Positions 9,372 through 18,172 of a stretch of DNA of 20,189 bases are shown in pieces. A model generated the notes under the pieces. That model did not search any database and was not told the DNA's origin. It saw only the letters and a program-made list of their open reading frames with translations. The first letter of the stretch is position 1, and every line of letters starts with the position of its first letter. The stretch spans positions 1,613,413 through 1,633,601 of the forward strand of contig CABFPE010000095.1 in assembly GCA_900660155.1 (NCBI GenBank), written 5' to 3'. Origin of the DNA: Hofstenia miamia (lineage: Eukaryota; Xenacoelomorpha; Acoela; Hofsteniidae). A program made the translations under genes and the position numbers.

Positions 9372-10161
9372 ACAGTTGCAACTAATAATTATCTGCATAA
9401 TTGTGAAATATATTTTAAAATTGTATTAACTAACTGTTTTTATCACTAAGAAATAATCACTACGAAAATTATACCCCAAGATCACAAGGCGAATATTATA
9501 TTTAAATGGTTTATGAAAGACTACATGCTTCCGAAATAACTTAATTCTTTATTACTTGCTGCCGGTAAGGCCTGCGTGCCGGCTGGCCATATGCAACTTT
9601 GGTTATAATGACCGAAAAAACATTCATAATTTGTTTCCTTAATAATTACTGCATGAAACGTTAATGAGTTCATTGAACTAAAGCAAGTAAAGTCTTCGTT
9701 GTCTGATCGCGTTAAATCAACGCAATCATCAGGGATCCATACGTAAATCAAATTTTTCCAAATCACTTATAAGGAAATGTCATTTGAAAGCTGAAACATG
9801 TCACTCACCTCCGCGTATATCAGTCACAGCTCAAATACTACACATGCCTAGGGCGGGATAAAATTGAGATCCAGTTAAATCTATATTAGAAATTGAAGAC
9901 TAAAACCATGAATACATCAACATTATACCTTTCAGTAATTTCAGCAGCACTGTTGTGTCATAATAGTGGGTCAAATTCTTCAAGCATTGGGGTCGCTTTT
10001 GAAATTTACGCCTGAAACAAATCTTTTCGACAAAAGATGTAAACAGTTTTAGACCGATTTCACAGCATGCTGTTGACATACGTGTGCCATTCCTCCAACT
10101 AGTATACCAAGTCCAAGATTTTTCTCGTTATAGTTTTTGGAACAATAAATTTTGATTTTGG
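9372..10161. other. intronic interval without recognised gene
   Basis: A minus-strand open frame at 9521-9766 has a slightly G+C-richer start and several cysteines but no motif I know. A G+C-rich patch at 9560-9590 contains CCGGCTGGCC, the reverse complement of a sequence at 7278. Nothing else stands out. Confidence 0.35.
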
Positions 10162-10165
10162 TTAA

Positions 10166-10669
10166 CCCTACTTTCTCCGTGGAGCACATTGTGCTTCGCT
10201 TGTTTTTTGTTACTAGTGTACATTAACCGGTACGCGGGTCATGATGAAATATAACTTTTTGTCGAATTTTATATTAGATCTGAAAATACTAAAAAAATTT
10301 AACGACACTATATTTGTATTCAGCCAGCGACTTTTTATTTTGGCTGTTTGCATTCTCCGGGTTTAAAGTCTCAAATACTGTTTCTAAGTGAATGTTCACT
10401 CTCTTTATATCGGCAGTTCTAAAAATACATCTTTCAAATGTTATTATCTTCAAATTATGAAAATCATCCAATTTTTGCATAGCTTTCCCAATTGTTAACA
10501 TATTTCGCGACTTCATCACATGAAAACAAAAAATTCTGAAATTCTAAAATAAAATAAGTTAATTCTTCCAGAAATTGGATGTTAATATCTCAATCCAATC
10601 CAAAGTTATATAATACTATGTGCTCCAACTGGAGTTTCTAAGTACCTCAAAAGCTTGGGGCTAGTAGGG
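10166..10669. mobile_element. 504-bp piggyBac-type non-autonomous element
   Basis: The interval starts CCCTACT and ends AGTAGGG, with TTAA immediately outside on both sides (10162-10165 and 10670-10673). Subterminal inverted repeats GGAGCACAT (10181-10189) and ATGTGCTCC (10618-10626) support it. CCC-starting termini with a TTAA duplication are the signature of the piggyBac superfamily. It contains a 76-codon minus-strand frame (10289-10519) that I do not recognise and that lacks transposase motifs, so the element is probably non-autonomous. Confidence 0.75.
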
Positions 10670-10673
10670 TTAA

Positions 10674-12568
10674 GCAATGGAAATGTAAGCCTTTTATGCT
10701 AGCGCTGAGATATACAAAAATGTTTAAAACGCGTTTCCTTTCTTAACTTTTTAGATTACTTTAAATAATTTTTTTATAATCGGGTCAATATGCGTTGGTA
10801 CTGCCGGTCAAATTTTTTTACTGGTAAACTTTGCTTAGGAGAATGTTGCAACACAACATATTATTTTAACGTAACGAGATTGCATTACATAGTGTTATAT
10901 GTTTTTCCATTTATTGGTGTTCATAAGCCAGTTAATGCGAAGATCTTATTGATTAAAACTTGGCAGATTGCGTACTGGTGAAGATAAAAACTACTAGTTG
11001 AGTTATTGATGGCACATGCCTGCAGAAGTAATTTTATGTGAAAAATATGAGAAGTTACAACGCCTGAAATATGAACGTTAATACGAATAAATCTGGACAT
11101 TTTAAAATAAATTCAAATCCGGACAGGGCTCTAATTTGGTCAGTGATTATTCGGTCAATCTGGCTGTGATTCTATCTACATCATTAATTCGACAAGTATT
11201 GTGAATTAATTTCAAAAAATGTTTTTAGACTTCAATGCATTTAATGTGTTAATCATTGTTCGGGAATTCTTTGCAAGAAGGAATGAAGTTCGTTTAAAAT
11301 TCGCGATTTTTTTGTCTCAAATAAAATTCAATAAAACCAATTATTTTGCAACCATTTTATCATTTTACATGCGTATTGAATTTCTATGATTTAGGAAATG
11401 TAATAGTATTTAATTGTTGACTCTAAATATTTCTTAAAGAAACTAATAAAATTCCTAGAAAACGAGAATTTGTAATAAAACGTTGACATGTCTTGTTGTT
11501 GTACATGAATTCAATTACATTAAAAACTTTTGTTTACTGAGTTTAACATATTTTATGGTTAGAATCTGGATTTTTGCTGATTCTGTTGTTCACAAACATT
11601 TGCCTTTTGCATTTTCAGAATCACTTATTTAACCATTCTGTGTTTCAATATTTATACATCAACCTAATTTATCAACAAATTCCATTGTAAGCTTATGAAT
11701 AATTATAACGTTCTTCCTTTTAAGATTTTAGGTGTTTTGAAGTAATTAATTACTGCTCAATAACTGCATTTAATTTTAAATCCATTCATCACCTAGCCAA
11801 TCATTTGAAAGATTATTGGAGTAGGCAGTTCATAATGGTATAGTTTTTAGCGGATACAACATCATTTTCCATTTGTATGTTTTTGTTGTAAATGAGAATA
11901 CTGGCTTTTATTAATATATCGAAATATCTGCAACTCCTGCAATGGAAAACTAAGGATTTTTGAATAATTATTTTGCGTATGCATTTCACGCTTTCCTTTA
12001 CTTAGAATTCAAAGAAAATGTAAAAAAATTGAAATATCATTCATCAAACAACTTATGTTTGAATTAAAATTTGGTCAGCCTGGATTTAGATTAAATTCCC
12101 AATTATTAAGAATCTGTGAACATGTATTATGGAATGTGTTATATTAGATAATATACTATGTTTGGAATTCAAGTTTACAAAGTATTTGAAACGCTAAAAA
12201 GCAAGTTCTAATAAAAAACCTGGCATTTAAGTAACTTGGCTTTTCAAAATGTCATCTTATTCAATGTGAGAATTAGAATCAAAAGAAAGCCGACAACAGC
12301 ATGTTGGTATTCGGCTATGTAAATTTAGTATCCAATGTGTTAATCTCTCACCAAATATATTCTTTCATATGCTTTCTAAAACAAGATTCTGGTTTTGTAA
12401 TAGAGCTGTTTTTCATTATTTCCGTATATAATTTCTTTAAAAGTGTATGAAACTGGTAAAAAATAGTTTTTCGAACATCTGATTCTGCAAATGCATTGCT
12501 TAACCAAAAATATATTGTAATATTTTTCAAATTCTTACAATCAATCACTTTCAAATGTGTATTTTTAG
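10674..12568. other. A+T-rich intron interior, nothing recognised
   Basis: This stretch of about 1.9 kb consists of low-complexity A+T-rich sequence with no open frame of note, no clear inverted repeats and no motif I can name. Short frames at 10790-10981 and 12348-12554 look like chance. Confidence 0.5.
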
Positions 12569-12690
12569 ATGAGGACCAATGCGTCTACAAATGCTGCAAT
12601 GAAGATGCTTGTAACATTAGTTCATTCTTAATCCCTTCCATGTTCTACATAATTTTCTCTTTCACTACATATCATTTTCTGTTTTACTGA
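12569..12690 (+). CDS. Ly6/uPAR three-finger protein, terminal exon with GPI signal
   Basis: The exon starts after TGTATTTTTAG (AG at 12567-12568) and ends at the TGA at 12688-12690. With one base from the exon at 5390 it encodes DEDQCVYKCCNEDACN. The CC-x(3)-D-x-CN ending closes the disulphide core of Ly6/uPAR and activin-receptor-type three-finger domains, and the final C-N pair is nearly invariant in that class. A short ISS spacer and about 20 strongly hydrophobic residues (FLIPSMFYIIFSF...FLFY) follow, then the stop. This is the layout of a GPI-attachment signal, so the protein is expected on the outer cell surface, anchored near the Asn-Ile-Ser-Ser stretch. The link to 5258-5390 rests on splice phase and domain order. 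The signature in this exon is strong by itself. Confidence 0.75.
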
Positions 12691-13330
12691 ACAGTATTTG
12701 TATATTTTTTATTGTAAATTTTGTAAAGGCAATGATTTTGTAAAAATGATTAATGTAAATGCATTTCATTATAATTATGTTTGTACATTCTTAGTGTTCA
12801 CATTTTCTATTGCTTTAATTGTTTGCAAAAAAATCGATTAAGAACTCGTATGATTGCTTTCTTGTGTCACTACATCGCATTTCATTTGTTAACAATGAGG
12901 TAAGTATCATTTTAAGCCATTAAATATTTTAAAAATTTTAAGAACTAATTTTGTATTGTAATGTTTTTGTTTAATTTCTTTTATTGGCAATTCTTCATTC
13001 GCCTTTAATTTTTTTTCATGGATTCGTTATTCAGTATTTTCCACTACGATATGCATATGCAATATGTATGTATTTGATGTACATCGATTTTTGTTTGGAC
13101 ATTTGCTGTTTGCAACATTTATAATCTAAATAATTTGAAACTTTCTTCAACATAGCGTTGAAAAAAACTTTGTTTTTGTAGTTACTGTATGTATATGACT
13201 ATATAGGCATTTTCCACTTATTCATTTTTCAAAAATATATTATGCTGGATAATTTCGTCTTCCTGTCAAAAGGCTACTACATGTTCCTCTAGTAACTTCA
13301 GTAAGTTTTAATTATTCCATTTTCGTTAAA
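12691..13330 (+). other. 3' untranslated region and downstream A+T-rich DNA
   Basis: No coding sequence is seen after the terminal exon. ATTAAA at 12919-12924 could serve as a poly(A) signal, giving a 3' UTR of about 230-250 bases. No AATAAA lies closer. The rest is A+T-rich without features I can name. Confidence 0.35.
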
Positions 13331-13999
13331 AAAGAATCCAACCCACATCAGAGTTGCAACGGGTTGCCGGGTCAAGGATTTGTTGGTGGCTCAACCTCTT
13401 GATTTGGCCTTCTGAGTCTACTGGGTCACCGGGTCATATTTATATAAACAAATTATTGCAGTATATTACACAAAGGGCCTCATCTAAAAAAGTCATGCTT
13501 ATTATTACGTAATCATTGAATTACACATATACCATGTGGAACTTAATAGTTTTAATGGTTTCAGAAAAAATTTTATGTTGATTTTCTTTTGCTTCTGTAA
13601 TGGGCACTGAGAATTCACTTGTTTTATTACCAATTTGAATCCGATTATTCACGCAATATATTTGCACATTTAACAAATTCCCTTTTTATCTACTTTTGTA
13701 ATACATACATAGACACAAAACTTTTGTTTTTAAAACAAATATTTAGGTAAAATTGCTTATATGTGCTTAACAACGCCAAATATGTACTTAAAAACTGAAT
13801 TAATGGGGATTATAATGACTTATTGCACATTCAAAATAGCAACTTTTAAGGTTTTTTGGGGTCAAGTTGGATAATATATCCGTGTAAGAACTAAATGTTC
13901 TTTCAGCATTTAAAAGTCGCGTCTTTGGCTTTGTGACCTGCAGGGGTTCTGCAAAATTGATTTTCAACTAAGCAATCAATTATTTGAGCATTTTTAAGG
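13330..13999. other. non-coding interval with a short G+C-rich patch
   Basis: About 13330-13436 is richer in G+C and carries GGGTTGCCGGGTC and GGGTCACCGGGTC, two similar 13-base words about 70 bases apart. This resembles the subterminal motif clusters of hAT-type non-autonomous elements, but I found no terminal repeats to bound it. The remainder shows nothing. Confidence 0.35.
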
Positions 14000-14028
14000 A
14001 TTTTTAATAATTTTAAAAAAAAAATTCG

Positions 14029-14081
14029 AATATATTTCGACTTACAAAGTCATCGTCAGTTTTACAAATAATTCCCTCTAA
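14029..14081 (-). repeat. left 53-bp inverted repeat of the Penelope-like element
   Basis: Read on the minus strand this is identical to 14511-14563, base for base. It contains the hammerhead-like core in minus orientation (CTGACGA at 14053-14059, GAAA at 14035-14038). Confidence 0.9.
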
Positions 14082-14094
14082 TCTAATACATCAA

Positions 14095-14477
14095 ATGAAA
14101 AAGATCGAATTAATTAAAGAAAAAGTAAGATTTGTTTACAAGATCCACAAACTTAATGCAAAGCTTGGCCTCAAATCAACAACTAGCATGTCCGATAAAT
14201 CTAATGTAATTTATAAGATTCAATGCACCTGTGGTGAGGATTATATCGGATATTGTGGTCGTCAACTAAGCAGAAAAACAAAACAACATGAAACTAATTC
14301 AACCATTTCAAAACACCTTAAAATTGTGGACTAAGTTATGATGTAAAAATTTTAAAGAATACCGATGCAAAATATCTTAAAATCACTGAAAGCATTTTAA
14401 TAAGATGATTTCAACCAAGTCTAAATACGAAAGAAGATTATATACATAAACTATTGTTACCAATAATTAAGATTTAG
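14095..14477 (+). pseudogene. Penelope-like element GIY-YIG endonuclease domain
   Basis: This is the nicking endonuclease that starts insertion of Penelope-like elements. The first frame (14095-14334) has a basic lead-in, then KSNVIYKIQCTCGEDYIGYC. That is the GIY-YIG core in its Penelope form (VIY.I.C..C...YIG), with cysteines of the accompanying zinc-binding motif, followed by GRQLSRKTKQHE. After a frame change near 14331, SYDVKILKNTDAKYLKITES and PSLNTKEDYIHKLLLP follow to a stop at 14475-14477. K-x-x-E and the final P-x-L-N are the usual end of these proteins. At least one frameshift and an internal TGA after ILIR break it. The start at 14095 is arbitrary, because the polymerase part is missing. 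Confidence 0.85.
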
Positions 14478-14510
14478 TGAAATGAAATATTGCTATAAAA
14501 TCAAGTAAAT

Positions 14511-14563
14511 TTAGAGGGAATTATTTGTAAAACTGACGATGACTTTGTAAGTCGAAATATATT
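14511..14563 (+). repeat. right 53-bp inverted repeat of the Penelope-like element
   Basis: This is the exact reverse complement of 14029-14081 and lies about 35 bases after the endonuclease stop codon. It is in the sense orientation of the coding remnant. Confidence 0.9.
14533..14557 (+). ncRNA. hammerhead-ribozyme-like core
   Basis: CTGACGA (14533-14539) fits the CUGANGA box of the hammerhead ribozyme. A 5-bp helix follows (GACTT at 14541-14545 with AAGTC at 14549-14553, loop TGT) and then GAAA (14554-14557). Hammerhead motifs are known in the terminal repeats of Penelope-like elements. One unpaired T at 14540 lies between box and helix. I did not find convincing partner strands for stems I and III, so catalytic activity is not shown. 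Confidence 0.45.
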
Positions 14564-14640
14564 TGAATGTTTTTGTTAAAATCAATTATTTGTTAAACAA
14601 TCAATGGAATTGATATTGCTTATCTGAAAATAAATTTATT

Positions 14641-14835
14641 GCAATTAATTGTTGACTGGTTAGTATATATTTAAATGAGTTCTTGTTGTAAAACTGCATT
14701 TATCTTGAGAAAAATTCGTTCAACATTTTTCGGTGACAATGATTGGGAGTGATCCAAAAACATCATTTTCCTGTAGAAAAGAACCATTCTACAAGATTAG
14801 AAGTTGGCAGGAAGAATTTGGTACTCAAATACAAT
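14641..14835 (-). pseudogene. hAT transposase C-terminal fragment
   Basis: On the minus strand, frames around 14830-14680 give GELYLST..., then LPTSNLVEWFFSTGK, then DHSQSLSPKNVERIFLKINA. The pattern P-T-S-x-x-V-E-x-x-F-S-T-G ... L-S-P-K-x-V-x-x-x-x-F-L-K-x-N is the dimerisation region at the end of many hAT transposases. A stop or shift lies at about 14775. This is a different hAT lineage and the opposite strand from the element at 1105-3900. It could continue upstream into 14842-15209. Confidence 0.6.
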
Positions 14836-14841
14836 TCACCC

Positions 14842-15209
14842 TTATCTTTGTTTCAGGATCAGCGATGCAAAGTCATCTACGTATATTAACAGGTTTTCTG
14901 TTTTAAGCAACGATAAAGAAACAATTTTTTCAACAGAAAAAGATTCAGCCACTTTATGCTGTTCTTTTGGGATGATTGCCTCGAATTCTTTAGAATAAAC
15001 AATATCAATATCAAACCTGACATATTTGGCCATATCTGAGTAGTCCATAATATCAAGGTGTGTTCGGAGCTCAGATATATATCTTCATCTTGTTTTGGAG
15101 TTGTCAGGAAGTCTATGAACCCCTTATCACTTGAGAAATCTGTATGAGCCAATAGTTCCTGCATTTTATGAATCGTGCAACCATCACGACACAACCGACT
15201 GCATTTCAA
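14842..15209 (-). pseudogene. unrecognised coding remnant upstream of the hAT fragment
   Basis: Two overlapping minus-strand frames (14886-15209, then 14842-15048) read as one protein with a frame change near 15050. The first has CTIHKMQELLAHTDFSSDKG and DFLTTPKQDEDIYLSSEH. The second has MDYSDMAKYVRFDIDIVY and KEFEAIIPKEQHKVAESF. I do not recognise a motif. Its position and strand make it a likely earlier part of the hAT transposase whose C-terminus lies at 14641-14835; this is inference. Confidence 0.4.
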
Positions 15210-15239
15210 TAAAGTGCGTCATGCTAATAGCCCATCTAG

Positions 15240-15375
15240 CATGCGATTAATTGCAATTAATTAGTAAAAAAATCAATTAATTATTAGTTGGTAGTCACGG
15301 AAATCAATTAATTTAATTGTAATTAATTGCAATCCATTTTTCGGGACCTTTGGTGACTTGTAATTAATAGTACTG
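15240..15375. repeat. AATTAATT-rich repeat cluster (likely hAT terminal region)
   Basis: GCAATTAATT or its complement occurs at 15245-15254, 15253-15262 and 15321-15330, with CAATTAATT variants between. The same word is at 14641-14650, beyond the end of the hAT fragment. Arrays like this are common in the end regions of some animal hAT elements. Together they may mark the two ends of the minus-strand hAT remnant. Confidence 0.45.
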
Positions 15376-15630
15376 TGAATAGAATGTAGACAACATGCAG
15401 ACTTCCCGCCGGTTTATATTGCTTTCAAATACTAAAATTTGATTGTCCCAGTCAAGAACGTTGATATCAAGTTCATCGGGGCCTGGATTTACTCTTAAAT
15501 TCGAGCAATAACCTTAAATATTCACTTAAAGCTCGAAAATTAGCAAAATGTATTTTTTAAATATTTAAATACAAAAAGCGGCAAAATATATATGTACTTA
15601 CGAAAATATTCATTTACATAACAGTTGTGA

Positions 15631-15638
15631 CTCTACAT
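15631..15638 (+). repeat. 8-bp target-site duplication, left copy
   Basis: CTCTACAT immediately precedes the left inverted repeat and is repeated exactly at 16345-16352. Eight bases is the hAT target duplication length. Confidence 0.85.
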
Positions 15639-16344
15639 CATAGATGGAACCGGTCGACATTTTTAACAACCCAACTGATTTTATTTCCAAACCGGTTGGG
15701 TTACCGGTTGAACCGGTTATTGAAGCTAAAACTTTTACCAGTACCGGTCGAGCAAAAATAAAGCAGGAATGCCAAAAAAACTAGCAATTTTTTCTATTGA
15801 AATTTTTCTAAGCCCATATTTTACTAGCAGAACAGTTACAACGAACCAGGGGCGTTTTCAAAGAGGGGGAGGTCTGGGGTCCAGATCGGCATAGCCCCCT
15901 TGCTAGAAAATGTGGAACCGCAATCAAAAAGAGTGAATCTGTATTCAAAAAAGTGGGATTGATTTATCTTACCTAGTAGATGAGGATGGGTTTCCTTTTC
16001 CACACTCTACACGAGCACACCCCAACTAAGAGTTTTGATATGTGCTCATTTTCTAAATGTTATCGTTTTCTCCTTTTGTTTTTATGTTTTTTAAACGTTT
16101 CATATGCGAAATGAATGTATTAGACGACTTCGTCGTGACAATTTTTTTTCTTATAATATATTAGTAAAAATCCTTTTTACTTTCTTGAAACGGAGATATA
16201 AATTCTGTCCTACAGACAGCCACGGTTTGTGGAGAACTTAAAAAAACCGGTCAACCGGTTTCACGAAATTTTCGACCCAACCCAACCGGTACAGGTTGAC
16301 TGGTACCGGTTAATACCGGTCAACCCAACCTGCTTCCATCTATG
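15639..16344. mobile_element. 706-bp non-autonomous hAT element with ACCGGT arrays
   Basis: The element starts CATAGATGGAA and ends TTCCATCTATG, an exact 11-bp inverted repeat, and is flanked by the 8-bp duplication CTCTACAT. It has no transposase. It holds ten ACCGGT hexamers, five in the first ~110 bases (15649-15748) and five in the last ~100 (16246-16320), often in the context AACCGGTT or GGTTGGGTT. Such clustered subterminal motifs are expected to be transposase binding sites. A hAT-like end, CAGGGGCGT followed by G-rich sequence, lies inside at 15847 and may be a nested older fragment. Confidence 0.85.
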
Positions 16345-16352
16345 CTCTACAT
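16345..16352 (+). repeat. 8-bp target-site duplication, right copy
   Basis: CTCTACAT directly follows the right end of the 706-bp hAT element and matches 15631-15638. Confidence 0.85.
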
Positions 16353-16960
16353 ACCTACATTAGAGGTTTTGATTTTTCAGTAAAATACAAACACATTATG
16401 ATATGACATTAAGCCTATTCTATCTGGGTTATTTCTTTGCAGTTATTCCTGAGGGGAGGGGATTTGGCCACCCCCTCTAAGATCTCGGAAACAGTACATC
16501 CGATCAATACCAAATTTGGTGTGTAGATTTTTTGACATTTGAGGCATATCTTGGCAAAACCATTTTGCGAATCAATAATTAATATGCAAATTATGCGAAT
16601 ATTAATTAGGTTATGTATCAAATTTTCTAATTTCTCATTATTGACACAAAACGCTAGAAATATTACTAAATAGGAATCAAGAGAAGGGAATATATTGTAA
16701 ATAAAACATAGAAAACATTTAATTATAATTTTGCATTAAAAATTATGCATTGATTTCAATTTATAGCTTTTATATACACACTGTTTCATGTTATTATGAA
16801 CACACATAAATTTCGTTGTCTGCACAATGCAAATGATTGTTATAGCAAGTTACCAATGTATTAAAATTCTTGCATCAATGCCTGCCATCAGTACCCATAC
16901 GAAATGATTTAATCACAAATTCGCGGGAAAATCATTTAAAGACGTAAACTACGCCTGTAT
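16353..16960. other. non-coding interval with a G-rich repeat-like block
   Basis: No gene is seen. The block at about 16441-16640 begins CTGAGGGGAGGGGATTTGG, then CCCCCTC, then ATCTCGGAAACAGT. In layout it resembles a block on the other strand at about 18180-18420. The two lie on either side of the Tc1/mariner element. The rest is A+T-rich. Confidence 0.4.
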
Positions 16961-16964
16961 CACA

Positions 16965-18172
16965 TCACATTATTATGTAAGTAATTTCTTTTCTTTAATT
17001 CTCAACTACATAACCAATTTTCCAAATTCCTTTTCCTGTTGTACCCTAAACTTAGGTGGGTCCTGCTTTAAACAACCCTTTCTGCAAAAAGGTATTGATA
17101 TATACTTACTGGCAGAAAACAAGACCTCTCTTGATGAATAGCAAAATATCGTTTCTGGTCTTAGAAGTGGACTTAAAATTAGTGCAATATCAAAAGCAAT
17201 ATCGCGTATTTGGAGAACTGTAAAAAAGTACCTGGTTAGCGTGAATAAAATTCGCGCATGTCGTACAAAAGTCAACATATCATTTTGCAGAAGAAGGATT
17301 TGACTCGTATAAAGCAAGAAATCTCACGAAATCCCCTATCAACAAGTTTCCAGGTATTTGCAGAAACAGGAATTGATAAACCTGTAAGTCGTGCCACCAG
17401 ATATCGCATCTTGCAAACTAACTAAATGTAAATGTCCCTGAAAGCAACCGCTAAGCATAAGAAAAATCATATTGCAGAGGCAGCTCGTCATTTGAAGCAA
17501 GATATTTCTCACGTATTGTTTATTGATAAATGCAGAATAACTTTGGATGGTCCTGATGGATTTTCTAGTTTGGTTGCTAAATGGACAGCAAGCTCCAGTA
17601 TGTTTATCACGCCAACAAGCTGGAGGAGGAATAACGATTTGTGCGGGACTTTATGGTTCGCAATTATTGGGTCCATTTCGTATCCCAGATGATGTAAAAA
17701 TGAATTCGCACGTATACTGCAGTTTTTTATCTCAATGTTTTCTTCCATGGTATCAAAATCTTTCTGAAGAAAACAAGCAATCGTTTGTTTTCATGCAAGA
17801 CAATGCCCCCTCGCATGCCTCAAAGTATTCAAAAGATTTCTTGAATGGCAATATCTTCAAAAATGAAAACATTATGGATTGGCCTTCCGCATCACCTGAT
17901 CTAAACCATATTGAAAATTAAAACGAGAGATTTATCGAGGAGGAAGACAGTTCCAGGATAGAAATACTTTGTAGAACACTATTTTGGAAGTAGCAACTAC
18001 AACTAGCCACGCTACAGTTGCTGCCTTAACCAGCTCAATGGATAATCGGCTAGTGTCAGTTCTACAGCATTATTACTAAACGTCCAAATATCGATAAAAC
18101 CATTTTATAAGGCAATGGGATACCACAAGCTAAAATAACTCTGTGTGAATAATAATGTGAAACATCCTATAT
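16965..18172 (+). mobile_element. Tc1/mariner-superfamily transposon remnant
   Basis: Inverted copies of TCACATTATTAT occur at 16965-16976 and, as ATAATAATGTGA, at 18149-18160. The right end continues outward to CATCCTATATA (to ~18172), which reads inward as TATAGGATGTTTCACATT, a terminus type seen in this superfamily. The left end is less well kept. The ~1.2-kb span suits a simple single-gene Tc1/mariner element. Confidence 0.7.
17130..18079 (+). pseudogene. Tc1/mariner transposase
   Basis: Motifs run in order. An N-terminal helix-turn-helix has NIVSGLRSGLKISAISKAIS (~17145). LTRIKQEISRNPLSTSFQ (~17300) and VSRATRYRILQ are the second DNA-binding part. The catalytic domain follows, with VLFIDKCRITLDGPDGF at ~17510 (first aspartate region) and GPFRIPDDVKMNS at ~17670. 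FMQDNAPSHASKY at ~17790 holds the second aspartate and WPSASPDLNHIEN at ~17880 the final glutamate, with 37 residues between these two (a DD37E-like spacing). YRGGRQFQDRNTL and ALTSSMDNRLVSVLQHYY lead to the stop at 18077-18079. Frames change near 17420, 17560 and 17920, and TAG interrupts after RNTL, so it is inactive. Confidence 0.9.

Larger units (their letters stand above)
5391..12568 (+). other. 7.2-kb intron of the three-finger gene, filled with transposons
   Basis: GT at 5391 and AG at 12567-12568 bound the interval, and the codon split across it (one base plus two) restores an aspartate in frame. Inside lie a piggyBac pseudogene, a 1.9-kb element with terminal inverted repeats, and a 504-bp TTAA-flanked element. 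An additional internal exon cannot be excluded, but none is needed for phase. Confidence 0.5.
14000..14592 (+). mobile_element. 5'-truncated Penelope-like element
   Basis: The C-terminal endonuclease part of a Penelope-like retroelement (14095-14477) is enclosed by inverted copies of one sequence: a perfect 53-bp match (14029-14081 against 14511-14563) plus about 30 further similar bases on the outer sides. Penelope-like elements often end in such direct or inverted pseudo-LTR arrangements after 5'-truncated insertion. No reverse-transcriptase domain is present, so only the 3' end was inserted or survives. Confidence 0.8.

Noticed and set aside
15847..15900. CAGGGGCGT plus G-rich sequence as a separate complete hAT element
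   Set aside because: Only one end is visible; no matching ACGCCCCTG end was found within the 706-bp element.
17006..17317. 103-codon minus-strand open frame
   Set aside because: It is antisense to the helix-turn-helix region of the Tc1/mariner transposase, whose motifs are on the + strand.
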